Assembly: GCA_052035645.1 (NCBI GenBank)
Contig: JBPOHK010000134.1
Location: 1-64,000, forward strand
DNA from: RPQJ01 sp052035645
GTDB lineage: Bacteria > Pseudomonadota > Gammaproteobacteria > Steroidobacterales > Steroidobacteraceae
Direction of reading: 5' to 3'
DNA: 64,000 nt
Of this stretch, positions 56,631-64,000 are shown one piece after another (the first letter of the stretch is position 1; every line of letters begins with the position of its first letter). The translations under genes were made by a program, and so were the position numbers. Under the pieces are notes generated by a model. That model did not search any database, was not told where the DNA came from, and saw only the letters and a list, made by a program, of their open reading frames with translations.

Positions 56631-56702
56631 TTGACTATCGGACCGCACGCGCCTAGAGTTGCCGCTCAAGAGACTTTGTTGCGCTATGAGAAACGTTCTC
56701 AT
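56631..56702 (+). promoter_or_regulatory. Promoter/operator region of the TonB-receptor operon
   Basis: -35 TTGACT (56631-56636) and -10-like TAGAGT (56654-56659) with 17-base spacing. Just after, 56664-56684 carry GCTCAAG ... TTGCGC, half-sites like those of the OCD operator, at the expected transcription start. Next, 56686-56702 form the palindrome ATGAGAA-ACG-TTCTCAT. Such positions suit repression. Confidence 0.55.
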
Positions 56703-56783
56703 GGCAGGCACTGTTCCTCGAGATGCGGACGCCCGACGAGGGACCAGCCGCCGAAACAGGGAACCAATTTCAGGAGCGCGTCC

Positions 56784-59057
56784 ATGCCGAAGCACGACCG
56801 TCCCCAGCGCAAACTCGTCCGCGCATGCAGATACGCGGGTCCTTATCCCGTCCTGCTGGGCTGCGGTGCCAGCGTGCTGCTGGGCGCGCCCGTCCACGCC
56901 ACATCCGCCGAGGCTGCGGGAGACTCCGCCCAGCCGGTGGCGCTCGAAGAAATCATCGTGACGGCCAACAAGCGTACGGAATTGCTGCAGGAGGTCCCGA
57001 CCAGCATCCGGGCCTTCTCCGGCGAAGAACTCGAGAGACTCGGCGCGAACGCCATCGAGGACTACGCTGCGGTCACTCCCGGCCTGCAGCTCACCGGCGT
57101 GCGCAACTCGACGCAGGTCAACATGCGCGGCGTGACGACCGGCCCGGTCAACCACGACCAGAGTGAGATCGCGGAAACCGTCGGCATCTACCTCGACGAG
57201 ACGCCGATCGCCGTCCAGCGCTTCAATCCCAATCTCAAGCTGTACGACCTCGAGCGCATCGAGGTCCTGCGCGGCCCGCAGGGCACACTCTACGGTGCCG
57301 GCTCCATGGCGGGCGCCGTGCGCATGATCACCCGCAAGCCCGACCCCAGCTCGTTCGATGCCAGCACGTCGTTATCGACCAACATGGTCGCGGACGGGGG
57401 TACGGGCTACTCCTTCGACGGCATGGTCAACGTGCCGCTCGGCGACACGCTGGCACTGCGCGCAGTCGGCTTCTACCGTCACGACGCCGGCTACATCGAC
57501 AACGAGTACACGGGCCGGAAAGACGTCAATGATCTGGACGCGTCCGGCGGCCGCCTCGCATTGCGGTGGAATGCGAGCGACGCACTGTCATTCGACGCCA
57601 TGGTCTCGTACCAGGATCAGAAAACAGGTGCGGCGGCCTACTACGCGCCCGAAGTCGGGGACCTCGAGTCCATCATCGACGGACGCGAACCATCGCATGA
57701 CGAGACCACGATCCTCTCGCTGACGAGCACGTACAGGATGGGCTTCGCGGACCTCACCGTTGCACTGAGCCAACTGACGAAGGACTTCACCTACGAACTG
57801 GACGACGGCACGTTCACGAACTTCGTCACGGGCACGCGCGACGGGCTCGGCGGCATCATGGTGAACCACGCGAACCAGGACAATACGAACATCGAGGTCC
57901 GCCTGTCGTCGGCTGCCGAGCGCAAGGTCGACTGGAGCGTCGGACTGTTCTACCAGAAGGCGAAGAACGACTACGGCCAGGACTTCACCGTGCCTGGCGT
58001 CGACGCGGTTGCCGGCTTCGACAGCACGGACTTCGGCGCCAACCCGGATCAGCTGTACTACAGCGCCATCAAGCACGATGACGAACAACTGGCGCTGTTC
58101 GGTGAAGTCGGCATCCCGATTACGACCGCCCTGAAACTCACGATCGGCGGTCGATACTTCGATTCGACCCAGGACTCGACGATCGACTTCCGCGGCATCT
58201 TCGCCTACCCCGCCATCGGGGTGGAGAAATTCCATACCTCCGAAGACGGCTTCAACCCCAAGGTCAACCTCTCGTATCAGATCGGAGAGAATCACGTGGT
58301 CTACGCGCAGGCGGCCAAGGGCTTCCGCCTCGGCGGGACCAACGAGCCGGTGCCGCTGCCGTACTGCCAGGCTTCGCTCGACTCCGTCGGCCTGACTGCG
58401 CCCCCGGAAAGCTACAAGTCCGACTCCCTTTGGAACTACGAAATCGGTGCCAAGACCCAGTGGCTCGACCGCCGATTGACGGTCAACGGCGCCATCTACA
58501 AGATCAAGTGGAACGATCCACAGGTCACGGCCCAGCTTCCCTGCGGCTTCAATATCTTCATGAACGCCGGCGGTCTCGACATCTATGGCGGCGAACTCGA
58601 GGTGGCCGCGCAGCTTACGCGCGACCTGACCGCACGCGTGAACTACGGCTATGTCGACAGTGCACTGTCCGAGGACATGCCTTTCCTGAACGCTCATGAG
58701 GGCGATACGGCCCCCTACACGCCGAAGGACACGTTCAGCGCCGTGTTCGACTACCAGCACCCGATTCGCGATGGACTCGATCTGCTGGGTTCGCTCGTCT
58801 ACTCCTATCGCAGCTCCATCAACACCAAGTTCAACCCGAACGCATCGCAGGCGTTCGAACTGGGCGGCTTCAGCACCCTGAATGCCAAGGCCGGTGTCGC
58901 CTGGGAGAAGTGGTCCGTCGAACTGTACGGCGACAACCTCACGAACGAACGAGGTGAACTCAACCGATTCGACAACCCATTCCATCTCAATCCCGCGACC
59001 GATCTGACGGTGATCGAGCCGCGTACCATTGGCGTCAGACTCGACTACAGGTTCTGA
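56784..59057 (+). CDS. TonB-dependent outer-membrane receptor
   Basis: A 757-residue receptor. Signal peptide (VLLGCGASVLLGAPVHA region), then the TonB-box-like EEIIVTANKR and the plug domain with VPTSIRAFSGEELERLG, YDLERIEVLRGPQGTLYG and GAVRMITRKP. The rest is a beta-barrel ending in the aromatic TIGVRLDYRF. It belongs to the broad iron-complex/nutrient receptor class, but genomic context with dipeptidase and proline enzymes suggests uptake of peptides or other organic solutes rather than iron. AGGAG precedes the ATG by nine bases. Head of the rightward operon. Confidence 0.93.
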   Translation: MPKHDRPQRKLVRACRYAGPYPVLLGCGASVLLGAPVHATSAEAAGDSAQPVALEEIIVTANKRTELLQEVPTSIRAFSGEELERLGANAIEDYAAVTPGLQLTGVRNSTQVNMRGVTTGPVNHDQSEIAETVGIYLDETPIAVQRFNPNLKLYDLERIEVLRGPQGTLYGAGSMAGAVRMITRKPDPSSFDASTSLSTNMVADGGTGYSFDGMVNVPLGDTLALRAVGFYRHDAGYIDNEYTGRKDVNDLDASGGRLALRWNASDALSFDAMVSYQDQKTGAAAYYAPEVGDLESIIDGREPSHDETTILSLTSTYRMGFADLTVALSQLTKDFTYELDDGTFTNFVTGTRDGLGGIMVNHANQDNTNIEVRLSSAAERKVDWSVGLFYQKAKNDYGQDFTVPGVDAVAGFDSTDFGANPDQLYYSAIKHDDEQLALFGEVGIPITTALKLTIGGRYFDSTQDSTIDFRGIFAYPAIGVEKFHTSEDGFNPKVNLSYQIGENHVVYAQAAKGFRLGGTNEPVPLPYCQASLDSVGLTAPPESYKSDSLWNYEIGAKTQWLDRRLTVNGAIYKIKWNDPQVTAQLPCGFNIFMNAGGLDIYGGELEVAAQLTRDLTARVNYGYVDSALSEDMPFLNAHEGDTAPYTPKDTFSAVFDYQHPIRDGLDLLGSLVYSYRSSINTKFNPNASQAFELGGFSTLNAKAGVAWEKWSVELYGDNLTNERGELNRFDNPFHLNPATDLTVIEPRTIGVRLDYRF

Positions 59058-59085
59058 CCTGACGGGCCCCCCACGGCCGGGCGCG

Positions 59086-59103
59086 GCGGCTCCGGAGAGC
59101 CGC
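59086..59103. terminator. Hairpin between the TonB receptor and MFS genes
   Basis: Perfect seven-base arms GCGGCTC and GAGCCGC around CGGA, about 30 bases after the receptor stop. No T-run follows; a partial attenuator between the receptor and the following genes is possible. Confidence 0.4.
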
Positions 59104-59123
59104 GTCCGGTCGTATCTTCGTCG

Positions 59124-60539
59124 GTGACCCGGGGTGCGCGCGGGTCACTCACCAGCCACGCAGCCGCCGCGGCCGCGCGCTGGATAGACTCACCAGCGGC
59201 GGGTGAAGCCGGCTTGACGCAAGCGACGCCAGATCGAACCTTGGCCTACCCGCGCCCGGCGAGAGCATGGTGGAGCGTCGCCGTCTTTTCTCTGGCAGCC
59301 CTCGTCTCCTACACCGACCGGCTCATCCTCAGTTCGCTCGTCGATCCGGTCAAAGCGTCGCTCGGATTGAGCGACTCTGCGGTGAGCTTGCTGCAGGGCG
59401 CAGCGTTCGCCCTCGTCTACGTGACCGCCGGCCTGTTCCTCGGCCGACTGGCAGATCGCAGCCACAGGCTCAGCTTGCTGACGGGTGGCGTCACGCTGTG
59501 GTGCGTCGGCACGATTGCCGGCGGGTTCGCCCAGGGCTTCGGCATGCTGTTCCTCGCGCGTATGCTCGTTGGAATCGGCGAGGCGGCGCTCGCGCCCGCC
59601 GCTGTTTCGATCATTGCCGACAGCGTACCGCCCCAGCAGCGGGGAACCGCCGTCGGGATATTCCTGATGGGCACGGTGCTTGGCGGCCCCATGTCGATCG
59701 CGACGGGCAGCATCATGCTGTCGCTCGCGAACGCAGGGTCTTTTCACGCAGTTCCGTTCGTCGGCCCGCTTGAGCCATGGCGAGCGGTGCTGGTGCTCGT
59801 CGGAGCCATCGGACTCATCGTACCGTTGCTCCTCCTGACGCTGCGTGAGCCCGTGCGGCTCGAATCGGCACCTGTTCCCAACGTGGCGGAAACGATTCGT
59901 CACCTCCTGGCCGATCGTGGAACGCTTGCGCCGACGTACATTGCCATGGGGCTGCTCTCGATAGGCGACTACGGTCTCCTCTCCTGGGTGCCGAGCGTGC
60001 TCAGCCGCCGCTTCGGCATGGCTCCCGACGAACTTGGGTGGGCCTTCGGCACGGTGACCGTGATCGCCGGTGTCGTCGGTTGCCTGCTCGGCGGCGTTGG
60101 CTCCGACGCTGCAGAGCGTATGCGAGGCACGGTGGGACGGCTGCGCTTCTCAGTGGCTGCCGCCCTTGCCGCCGTGATCGGAGCCTTGCTCGTTTCGGGC
60201 GGCAGCCAGCAACTGGTGCTGGTCGGCCTGGGCCTCTGGACCTGTGCCTCCTCTCTTGCCGCCATCAGCGGAATCGCGGCGATCCAGAGTCTCGTGCCTG
60301 CCGAGTACCGTGGCGTTGGCATGGCGCTGGTCGCTTTCTGCAATACGTTGCTCGGGTTGGGCTTCGGTCCGACGCTCGTCGCACTGGTCACCGAGCACGT
60401 CTATCGAGACTCCGCCGCGGTTGGCTATGCAATCTCATTGGTCGTGGTGCCCGCGGGAGTGGTGGCGGTGGTGCTGTTCGTACTCTCCGATAGGGCCGTT
60501 GCAGGTCGACGACCCGGCAGGTCGCGGGAGGTCCCTTGA
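59124..60539 (+). CDS. MFS transporter (spinster-like)
   Basis: A 471-residue inner-membrane transporter with about 12 helices. Helix 1 begins at SVAVFSLAALVSYTDRLIL (the YTDR region is typical of this family), the loop 2-3 motif is GRLADRSHR, and GEAALAPAAVSIIADSVPPQ follows in helix 5. The start is uncertain: GTG at 59124 or TTG at 59214, the latter removing 30 poorly conserved residues. Its stop TGA overlaps the start of the dipeptidase gene by four bases, so the two are coupled. Presumed to import the substrate carried into the periplasm by the TonB receptor. Confidence 0.85.
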   Translation: MTRGARGSLTSHAAAAAARWIDSPAAGEAGLTQATPDRTLAYPRPARAWWSVAVFSLAALVSYTDRLILSSLVDPVKASLGLSDSAVSLLQGAAFALVYVTAGLFLGRLADRSHRLSLLTGGVTLWCVGTIAGGFAQGFGMLFLARMLVGIGEAALAPAAVSIIADSVPPQQRGTAVGIFLMGTVLGGPMSIATGSIMLSLANAGSFHAVPFVGPLEPWRAVLVLVGAIGLIVPLLLLTLREPVRLESAPVPNVAETIRHLLADRGTLAPTYIAMGLLSIGDYGLLSWVPSVLSRRFGMAPDELGWAFGTVTVIAGVVGCLLGGVGSDAAERMRGTVGRLRFSVAAALAAVIGALLVSGGSQQLVLVGLGLWTCASSLAAISGIAAIQSLVPAEYRGVGMALVAFCNTLLGLGFGPTLVALVTEHVYRDSAAVGYAISLVVVPAGVVAVVLFVLSDRAVAGRRPGRSREVP

Positions 60540-61537
60540 CGGCATCCGGCAGTCTCGCAACACGACGCGCGGCGCTGATCGAGTCCAGCGCGGTCTGGGA
60601 CAACCATGCCTGCCTGCCGCTGAGGCCCGATCCGACGTTCATGCCGCAGTTGCGCCGGTATCGCGACGCCGGCGTGGCCGTCGTATCGATCAACGTGGGA
60701 TTCGGCGAGATGCCCTGGTCCGAGCACCTGGCCATGCTCAACTTCTTTCGCGGATGGCTGGCTGAACACGACGACGAATACAGCCTGATCTCCAGCGTCG
60801 GCGACATCGGGCGGTGCCGCAGCCAGGGCAAGCTGGGGGTCGTGTTCGATATCGAGGGAATGGCCCCTCTCGCCACCCAGCCCGACCTCGTACAGACCTG
60901 CTACGACCTCGGCGTACGCTGGATGCTGGTGGCCTATAACACCAATAACCTGGCCGGAGGCGGGTGCCTCGACGACGACATCGGATTGACCGCGGCAGGG
61001 CGCGCGGTCATCGATGCCATGGAATCCGCCGGGATGGTCCTGTGCCTAAGCCACACGGGCGCCCGGACGGCGCACGAAGCCATCGAGTACTGCCGAAATC
61101 CTGTGATCCTCTCGCACTCGAACCCCGCGGCGGATACGCCGCACCCGCGCAATGTCCCGGATGCCCTGATGCGCAAGGTGGCAGGCACCGGCGGAGTCGT
61201 CGGGCTGAGTGGAATTGGTCCCTATCTCGGCATGCGCGGGAATCCGGTCGAGGACCTGCTGCGCCAGATTCGTCATGCCGTCGATGTGGTCGGCCCACAG
61301 CATGTGGGCCTCGGTCTCGACTACGTGTTCGATCGAGCGGAGCTGGACGAATACGTCCTGCAGAATCCGCAGATGTTTCCGGCGGAGTTGGGCCTCAGTG
61401 GCGCAATGCCTATGGTCGAGCCCGATGCGTATCCGGCGATCGTCGATGGATTGCTGCGAGACGGGTTCGGTGATGACGATGTACGAGCCATTCTCGGCGG
61501 GAACTGGCTGCGTGTGGCTCGGCAGGTATGGCGCTAG
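60536..61537 (+). CDS. M19-family (membrane/renal-type) dipeptidase
   Basis: A 333-residue cytoplasmic metallo-dipeptidase from a TTG start overlapping the MFS stop (TTGA). The fold is an amidohydrolase barrel: first strand WDNHACLPLRP (a variant of the DxHxD zinc loop, here with HAC), bridging glutamate in VFDIEGMAPL, histidines in CLSHTGAR and ILSHSNPAAD, and the late aspartate in VGLGLDYVFD. The family hydrolyses dipeptides and is tolerant of a D-residue at the C-terminal position. The altered first loop occurs in a distinct subgroup; catalytic competence is likely but not proven. It completes the rightward TonB-MFS-M19 operon. Confidence 0.87.
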   Translation: MTASGSLATRRAALIESSAVWDNHACLPLRPDPTFMPQLRRYRDAGVAVVSINVGFGEMPWSEHLAMLNFFRGWLAEHDDEYSLISSVGDIGRCRSQGKLGVVFDIEGMAPLATQPDLVQTCYDLGVRWMLVAYNTNNLAGGGCLDDDIGLTAAGRAVIDAMESAGMVLCLSHTGARTAHEAIEYCRNPVILSHSNPAADTPHPRNVPDALMRKVAGTGGVVGLSGIGPYLGMRGNPVEDLLRQIRHAVDVVGPQHVGLGLDYVFDRAELDEYVLQNPQMFPAELGLSGAMPMVEPDAYPAIVDGLLRDGFGDDDVRAILGGNWLRVARQVWR

Positions 61538-61938
61538 CGAAGGGACAAAGGTGTCCGGCCGGGCGGCAGGCCAGTGACTCGAGCGATGAGACAGACGCAC
61601 GTCAGCGCCGCACCGAATAGACACGCACCGATGGGCGTCTCGTCCTGCTGCGCTTGACCGGTTGATGCTGCGTACCCGTTCGGTGTAGCAAATCGGGATC
61701 CTGCATAGCGTCCCAGCAGATCGACTCCGCGCCCTTCGGGACTGCGCGTACCCCTGTCGCACACGAATTGCACCTCGCGCGGAATGTACAGACAGGAACC
61801 CACCTCGCCGTTGCCGGCGACCACGGCGGCGAATCCGACCGGTCCCCGGCCGACGAAGCGATCACCGGGCTTGCAGCGGCGACCAGCGTGCCAGGCACCC
61901 CTCAGGCAGGGACCTTCACCGGAGCATTCATCGTTCAC
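61534..61938 (-). CDS. Uncertain small reading frame in the M19/M13 gap
   Basis: 134 codons from a GTG start. The first half (CKPGDRFVGRGPVGFAAVVA) has strongly GC-rich third positions as in real genes of this DNA, with several cysteines (VGSCLYIPREVQFVCDRG), but the second half is poor and matches nothing recognised. No signal peptide is clear. The GTG lies inside its own best ribosome-binding sequence, which argues against this start. It may be a decaying gene or chance. Confidence 0.28.
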   Translation of the reverse strand: MNDECSGEGPCLRGAWHAGRRCKPGDRFVGRGPVGFAAVVAGNGEVGSCLYIPREVQFVCDRGTRSPEGRGVDLLGRYAGSRFATPNGYAASTGQAQQDETPIGACLFGAALTCVCLIARVTGLPPGRTPLSLR

Positions 61939-62078
61939 CTCCCCGTGTTACCACTGTAACCTGCTGATTGCGTACACGGCTTCCGCTGCCTCCGCGCGCC
62001 GCCTCGACGCGATCCGGATAGCGTGGCACCGGCCGCCGACCGCAGGATGCACGACCTCGCGCTGAAAGGAGTCAGGCC
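61538..62078. other. 541-base gap between the M19 dipeptidase and the second M13 peptidase
   Basis: Apart from the two doubtful minus-strand frames listed separately, no gene is seen. The right end holds the ribosome site AAAGGAG of the M13 gene. No strong promoter was recognised. Confidence 0.5.
61902..61931 (-). CDS. Nine-residue reading frame with a strong ribosome site
   Basis: ATG at 61931 follows GGGGAGGTGAACG, an excellent ribosome-binding sequence, but the frame stops after MNAPVKVPA. It could be a short leader peptide or the true start of a gene broken by an indel, since the frame of the 134-codon ORF runs through the same bases. Confidence 0.3.
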   Translation of the reverse strand: MNAPVKVPA

Positions 62079-64000
62079 ATGCAAACCCTCGTCCCGAGCT
62101 GTTTAGCGATCGCGCTGCTGGCCCTGACCCCTGCGCATGCGCAGGACGCGGCGCCCGCGGGCAAGGCGCAGATCGGCGCCTGGGGTGTCGATACCGCGGG
62201 CCTGTCGCGGACCGTCGCGCCCGGCGACGACTTCTACCGCTACGTCAACGAGGGCTGGCTCAAGTCCGCGAAGATCCCGGCCGGCATGGCGTCGCAGGAC
62301 CCGTTCGTCGAGGTCTCGTTGTCCACGGAAGCGCGCGTGGGGGACATCATCCGGGAGGCGCGCGAAGGCAACGATGCGCCGGGTTCGCCCGAGCGGATGA
62401 TCGCGGATTTCCATCGGTCGCACGCCGACCTGGCGCGGCGCAACGCGCTGGGTGCGAAGCCCATCGCGGGCCGGCTGGCCGCGCTCGGACGCCTGAAGAC
62501 CCACGAGGACGTGGCGAAGGCCATGGCCTGGCCCTGGCTGGCCGGGATGATCGCCGGCGGCGTGAGCAGCGACTCGGACGATCCGCGCCGGCAGATCGTG
62601 ATCGTCGGCGCGGCGGGCACGACGCTGCCGTCGCGCGACTATTACCTGAACGAGGGCGAGCCCTACGCAGGCTTCCGCAAGGCGCTGCAGGCCTACATGG
62701 CGGACTGCTTCCGCCGCGCCGGCTTTGCGGACGCCGATGCCCGCGCCGCCCGCGTGTTCGCGCTCGAGATGGAGATCGCGAAGCGGCAGTGGAGTCCGCT
62801 CGAGATGCGCGACGTCGTGCGCATGAACCACGTCATGACGCCGGCCGAGCTCCAGGCCTACGCCCCCGGCTTTCCCTGGCACGCATATCTCGCCGCTGCC
62901 GACTTCGACTCGCAGCCTCGCATCAAGGTCGTGACCGACACGGCGGTGCGCGACGTGTCGCAGCTGTTCGCCGCGACGCCGGTCGCCGACCTGCGGTCCT
63001 ACCTGACCTTCCGCGCGCTCGACGTCTGGGCACCCTATCTCTCCGACGCGTGGGTGCAGGCGCACTTCGACTTCCACGGCAAGACCCTGCAGGGCGTGGA
63101 CCAGCGGCGTGCGCCGGAGCTCGAGGCCGTGTCCGCCGTCAATGCGCTGCTGAGCGAGGAGGTCGGCCGGATCTACGTGGCCGAGTACTTCGGCGCGTCC
63201 GACCGCGCCAAGGTGGCGGAGATGGTCGACTACCTGCGCGCCACCTATCGGGAGCGCATCGGGAAGCTCGACTGGATGGACGAGCCGACGCGCAAGGAGG
63301 CGCTCGGCAAGCTCGACAAGATCGCGAGCTACATCGGCTTTCCCGACCGGTGGCACGACCGTTCGTCCGTCCGCATCGCGCCCGACGACCTGGTCGGCAA
63401 CGTCGACCGGCTGATCGCCTGGGAGCATGCCGACGACCTGAAGCGGCTGGCCGAGGGCACGCGGGACTGGGAATTCGCCTATCCGCCGCAGGAGATCAAT
63501 GCCGGCTACAGCCCGGCCCGCAACTCGATCACCTTCCCGGCCGGCATCCTGCAGCCGCCCTTCTTCGATCCCAACGCCGACCCCGCGGTCAATTTCGGCT
63601 CGATCGCGGCCGTCATCGGCCACGAGATCGGGCACGCGTTCGACGACCAGGGCAGCCGCTCGGATGGCGACGGCAAGCTGCGCGACTGGTGGTCGCCGCA
63701 GTCGCGCGCGGAGTTCGAGAAGCGGACGGCCGGCCTCGTCGACCAGTTCAGCCAGTACGAGCCGGTGCCGGGCGCGCACATCAACGGGCGGCAGAACCTC
63801 GGCGAGAACATCGGCGACCTCGGCGGGCTCAGCGTCGCGTACGCGGCCTATCGCAAGTACGTGGCGGAGAAGCAGGGCGGCCAGGCGCCGGTGCTCGACG
63901 GCTACACCGGCGACCAGCGCTTCTTCCTGGCCTGGGGCCAGATCTGGCGCGAAGTGGTGGCGGAGGCCGAGCAGCGCCGTCGCGTGCTGTCGGATCCGCA
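62079..64000 (+). CDS. Second secreted M13-family metallopeptidase (cut by window edge)
   Basis: 640 codons are visible and the frame is open at the edge. Signal peptide MQTLVPSCLAIALLALTPAHA, then the M13 architecture with YRYVNEGWLK near the N-terminus. The zinc site HEIGH is at residues 515-519, with GENIGDLGG downstream and NAGYSPARNSITFPAGILQP before it, closer to standard bacterial M13 than the first copy. AAAGGAG lies about eight bases before the ATG. It may be co-regulated with the peptide-uptake locus, though it has its own upstream gap. Confidence 0.94.
   Translation, partial: MQTLVPSCLAIALLALTPAHAQDAAPAGKAQIGAWGVDTAGLSRTVAPGDDFYRYVNEGWLKSAKIPAGMASQDPFVEVSLSTEARVGDIIREAREGNDAPGSPERMIADFHRSHADLARRNALGAKPIAGRLAALGRLKTHEDVAKAMAWPWLAGMIAGGVSSDSDDPRRQIVIVGAAGTTLPSRDYYLNEGEPYAGFRKALQAYMADCFRRAGFADADARAARVFALEMEIAKRQWSPLEMRDVVRMNHVMTPAELQAYAPGFPWHAYLAAADFDSQPRIKVVTDTAVRDVSQLFAATPVADLRSYLTFRALDVWAPYLSDAWVQAHFDFHGKTLQGVDQRRAPELEAVSAVNALLSEEVGRIYVAEYFGASDRAKVAEMVDYLRATYRERIGKLDWMDEPTRKEALGKLDKIASYIGFPDRWHDRSSVRIAPDDLVGNVDRLIAWEHADDLKRLAEGTRDWEFAYPPQEINAGYSPARNSITFPAGILQPPFFDPNADPAVNFGSIAAVIGHEIGHAFDDQGSRSDGDGKLRDWWSPQSRAEFEKRTAGLVDQFSQYEPVPGAHINGRQNLGENIGDLGGLSVAYAAYRKYVAEKQGGQAPVLDGYTGDQRFFLAWGQIWREVVAEAEQRRRVLSDP

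Overview
The window is high-GC bacterial chromosome around the replication origin of a gammaproteobacterium. The evidence is the run rpmH-rnpA-yidD-yidC-mnmE on the minus strand facing dnaA-dnaN-recF-gyrB on the plus strand, together with mnmG, rsmG-parA-parB and the start of the atp operon. The exact lineage cannot be fixed from sequence reading alone; gene content (AcnD/PrpF methylcitrate cycle, WS/DGAT acyltransferase, many secreted peptidases, TonB receptor) would fit the Xanthomonadales/Nevskiales/Steroidobacterales neighbourhood.

Layout. 1-4.0 kb: atpI-B-E-F-H-A (atpA cut by the window edge) with its own sigma70-like promoter. 4.2-6.7 kb: parB, parA, rsmG. 6.7-26.2 kb: a block of non-core genes between rsmG and mnmG: PAS histidine kinase, methylcitrate operon prpB-prpC-acnD-prpF with a divergent ScfR/RamB-type regulator, a CBS protein, cysD-cysNC, an AcuI-like reductase, an MBL hydrolase, a dihaem cytochrome c, a SIMPL protein, an NfeD-like protein and an OppA-like lipoprotein. 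26.2-28.1 kb: mnmG. 28.1-34.3 kb: a second block between mnmG and mnmE: small HEXXH protein, WS/DGAT, S10 and S41 peptidases, an SDR. 34.3-38.1 kb: mnmE, yidC, yidD, rnpA, rpmH. 38.3-44.6 kb: dnaA, dnaN, recF, gyrB with two parS sites and a candidate oriC. 44.7-49.7 kb: a glycine-rich secreted protein, an AraC regulator, an M13 peptidase and a ClpP-like secreted protein. 49.7-61.5 kb: a divergent locus of PutA, a DadA-like oxidase, an OCD-family enzyme and an XRE-cupin regulator on one strand, TonB receptor, MFS transporter and M19 dipeptidase on the other. 62.1 kb to the end: a second M13 peptidase, cut by the edge.

How the genes work together. The core blocks cover replication initiation, chromosome partition (ParA/ParB and parS are both present), tRNA wobble modification, membrane protein insertion and ATP synthesis. 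The methylcitrate operon oxidises propionyl-CoA to pyruvate and succinate. The 49.7-61.5 kb locus reads as one import-and-catabolism system: outer-membrane uptake, inner-membrane transport, dipeptide cleavage, oxidation of a D- or imino acid, reduction of a cyclic imine and proline oxidation to glutamate. A D-proline route is the simplest reading and is an inference.

Most unusual are two families of short structured repeats. Six copies of a palindrome whose arms carry GGGGACACTCACTATTTTT lie at gene ends between 5.9 and 35.7 kb, and the outer edge of the repeat often supplies the stop codon, sometimes with the last two codons (Gly-Lys), of the adjacent gene. A second, head-to-head pair at 16.4-16.8 kb shares a 65-bp core but has different, self-complementary arms in each copy. 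No tRNA, rRNA, CRISPR array or transposase gene was seen.
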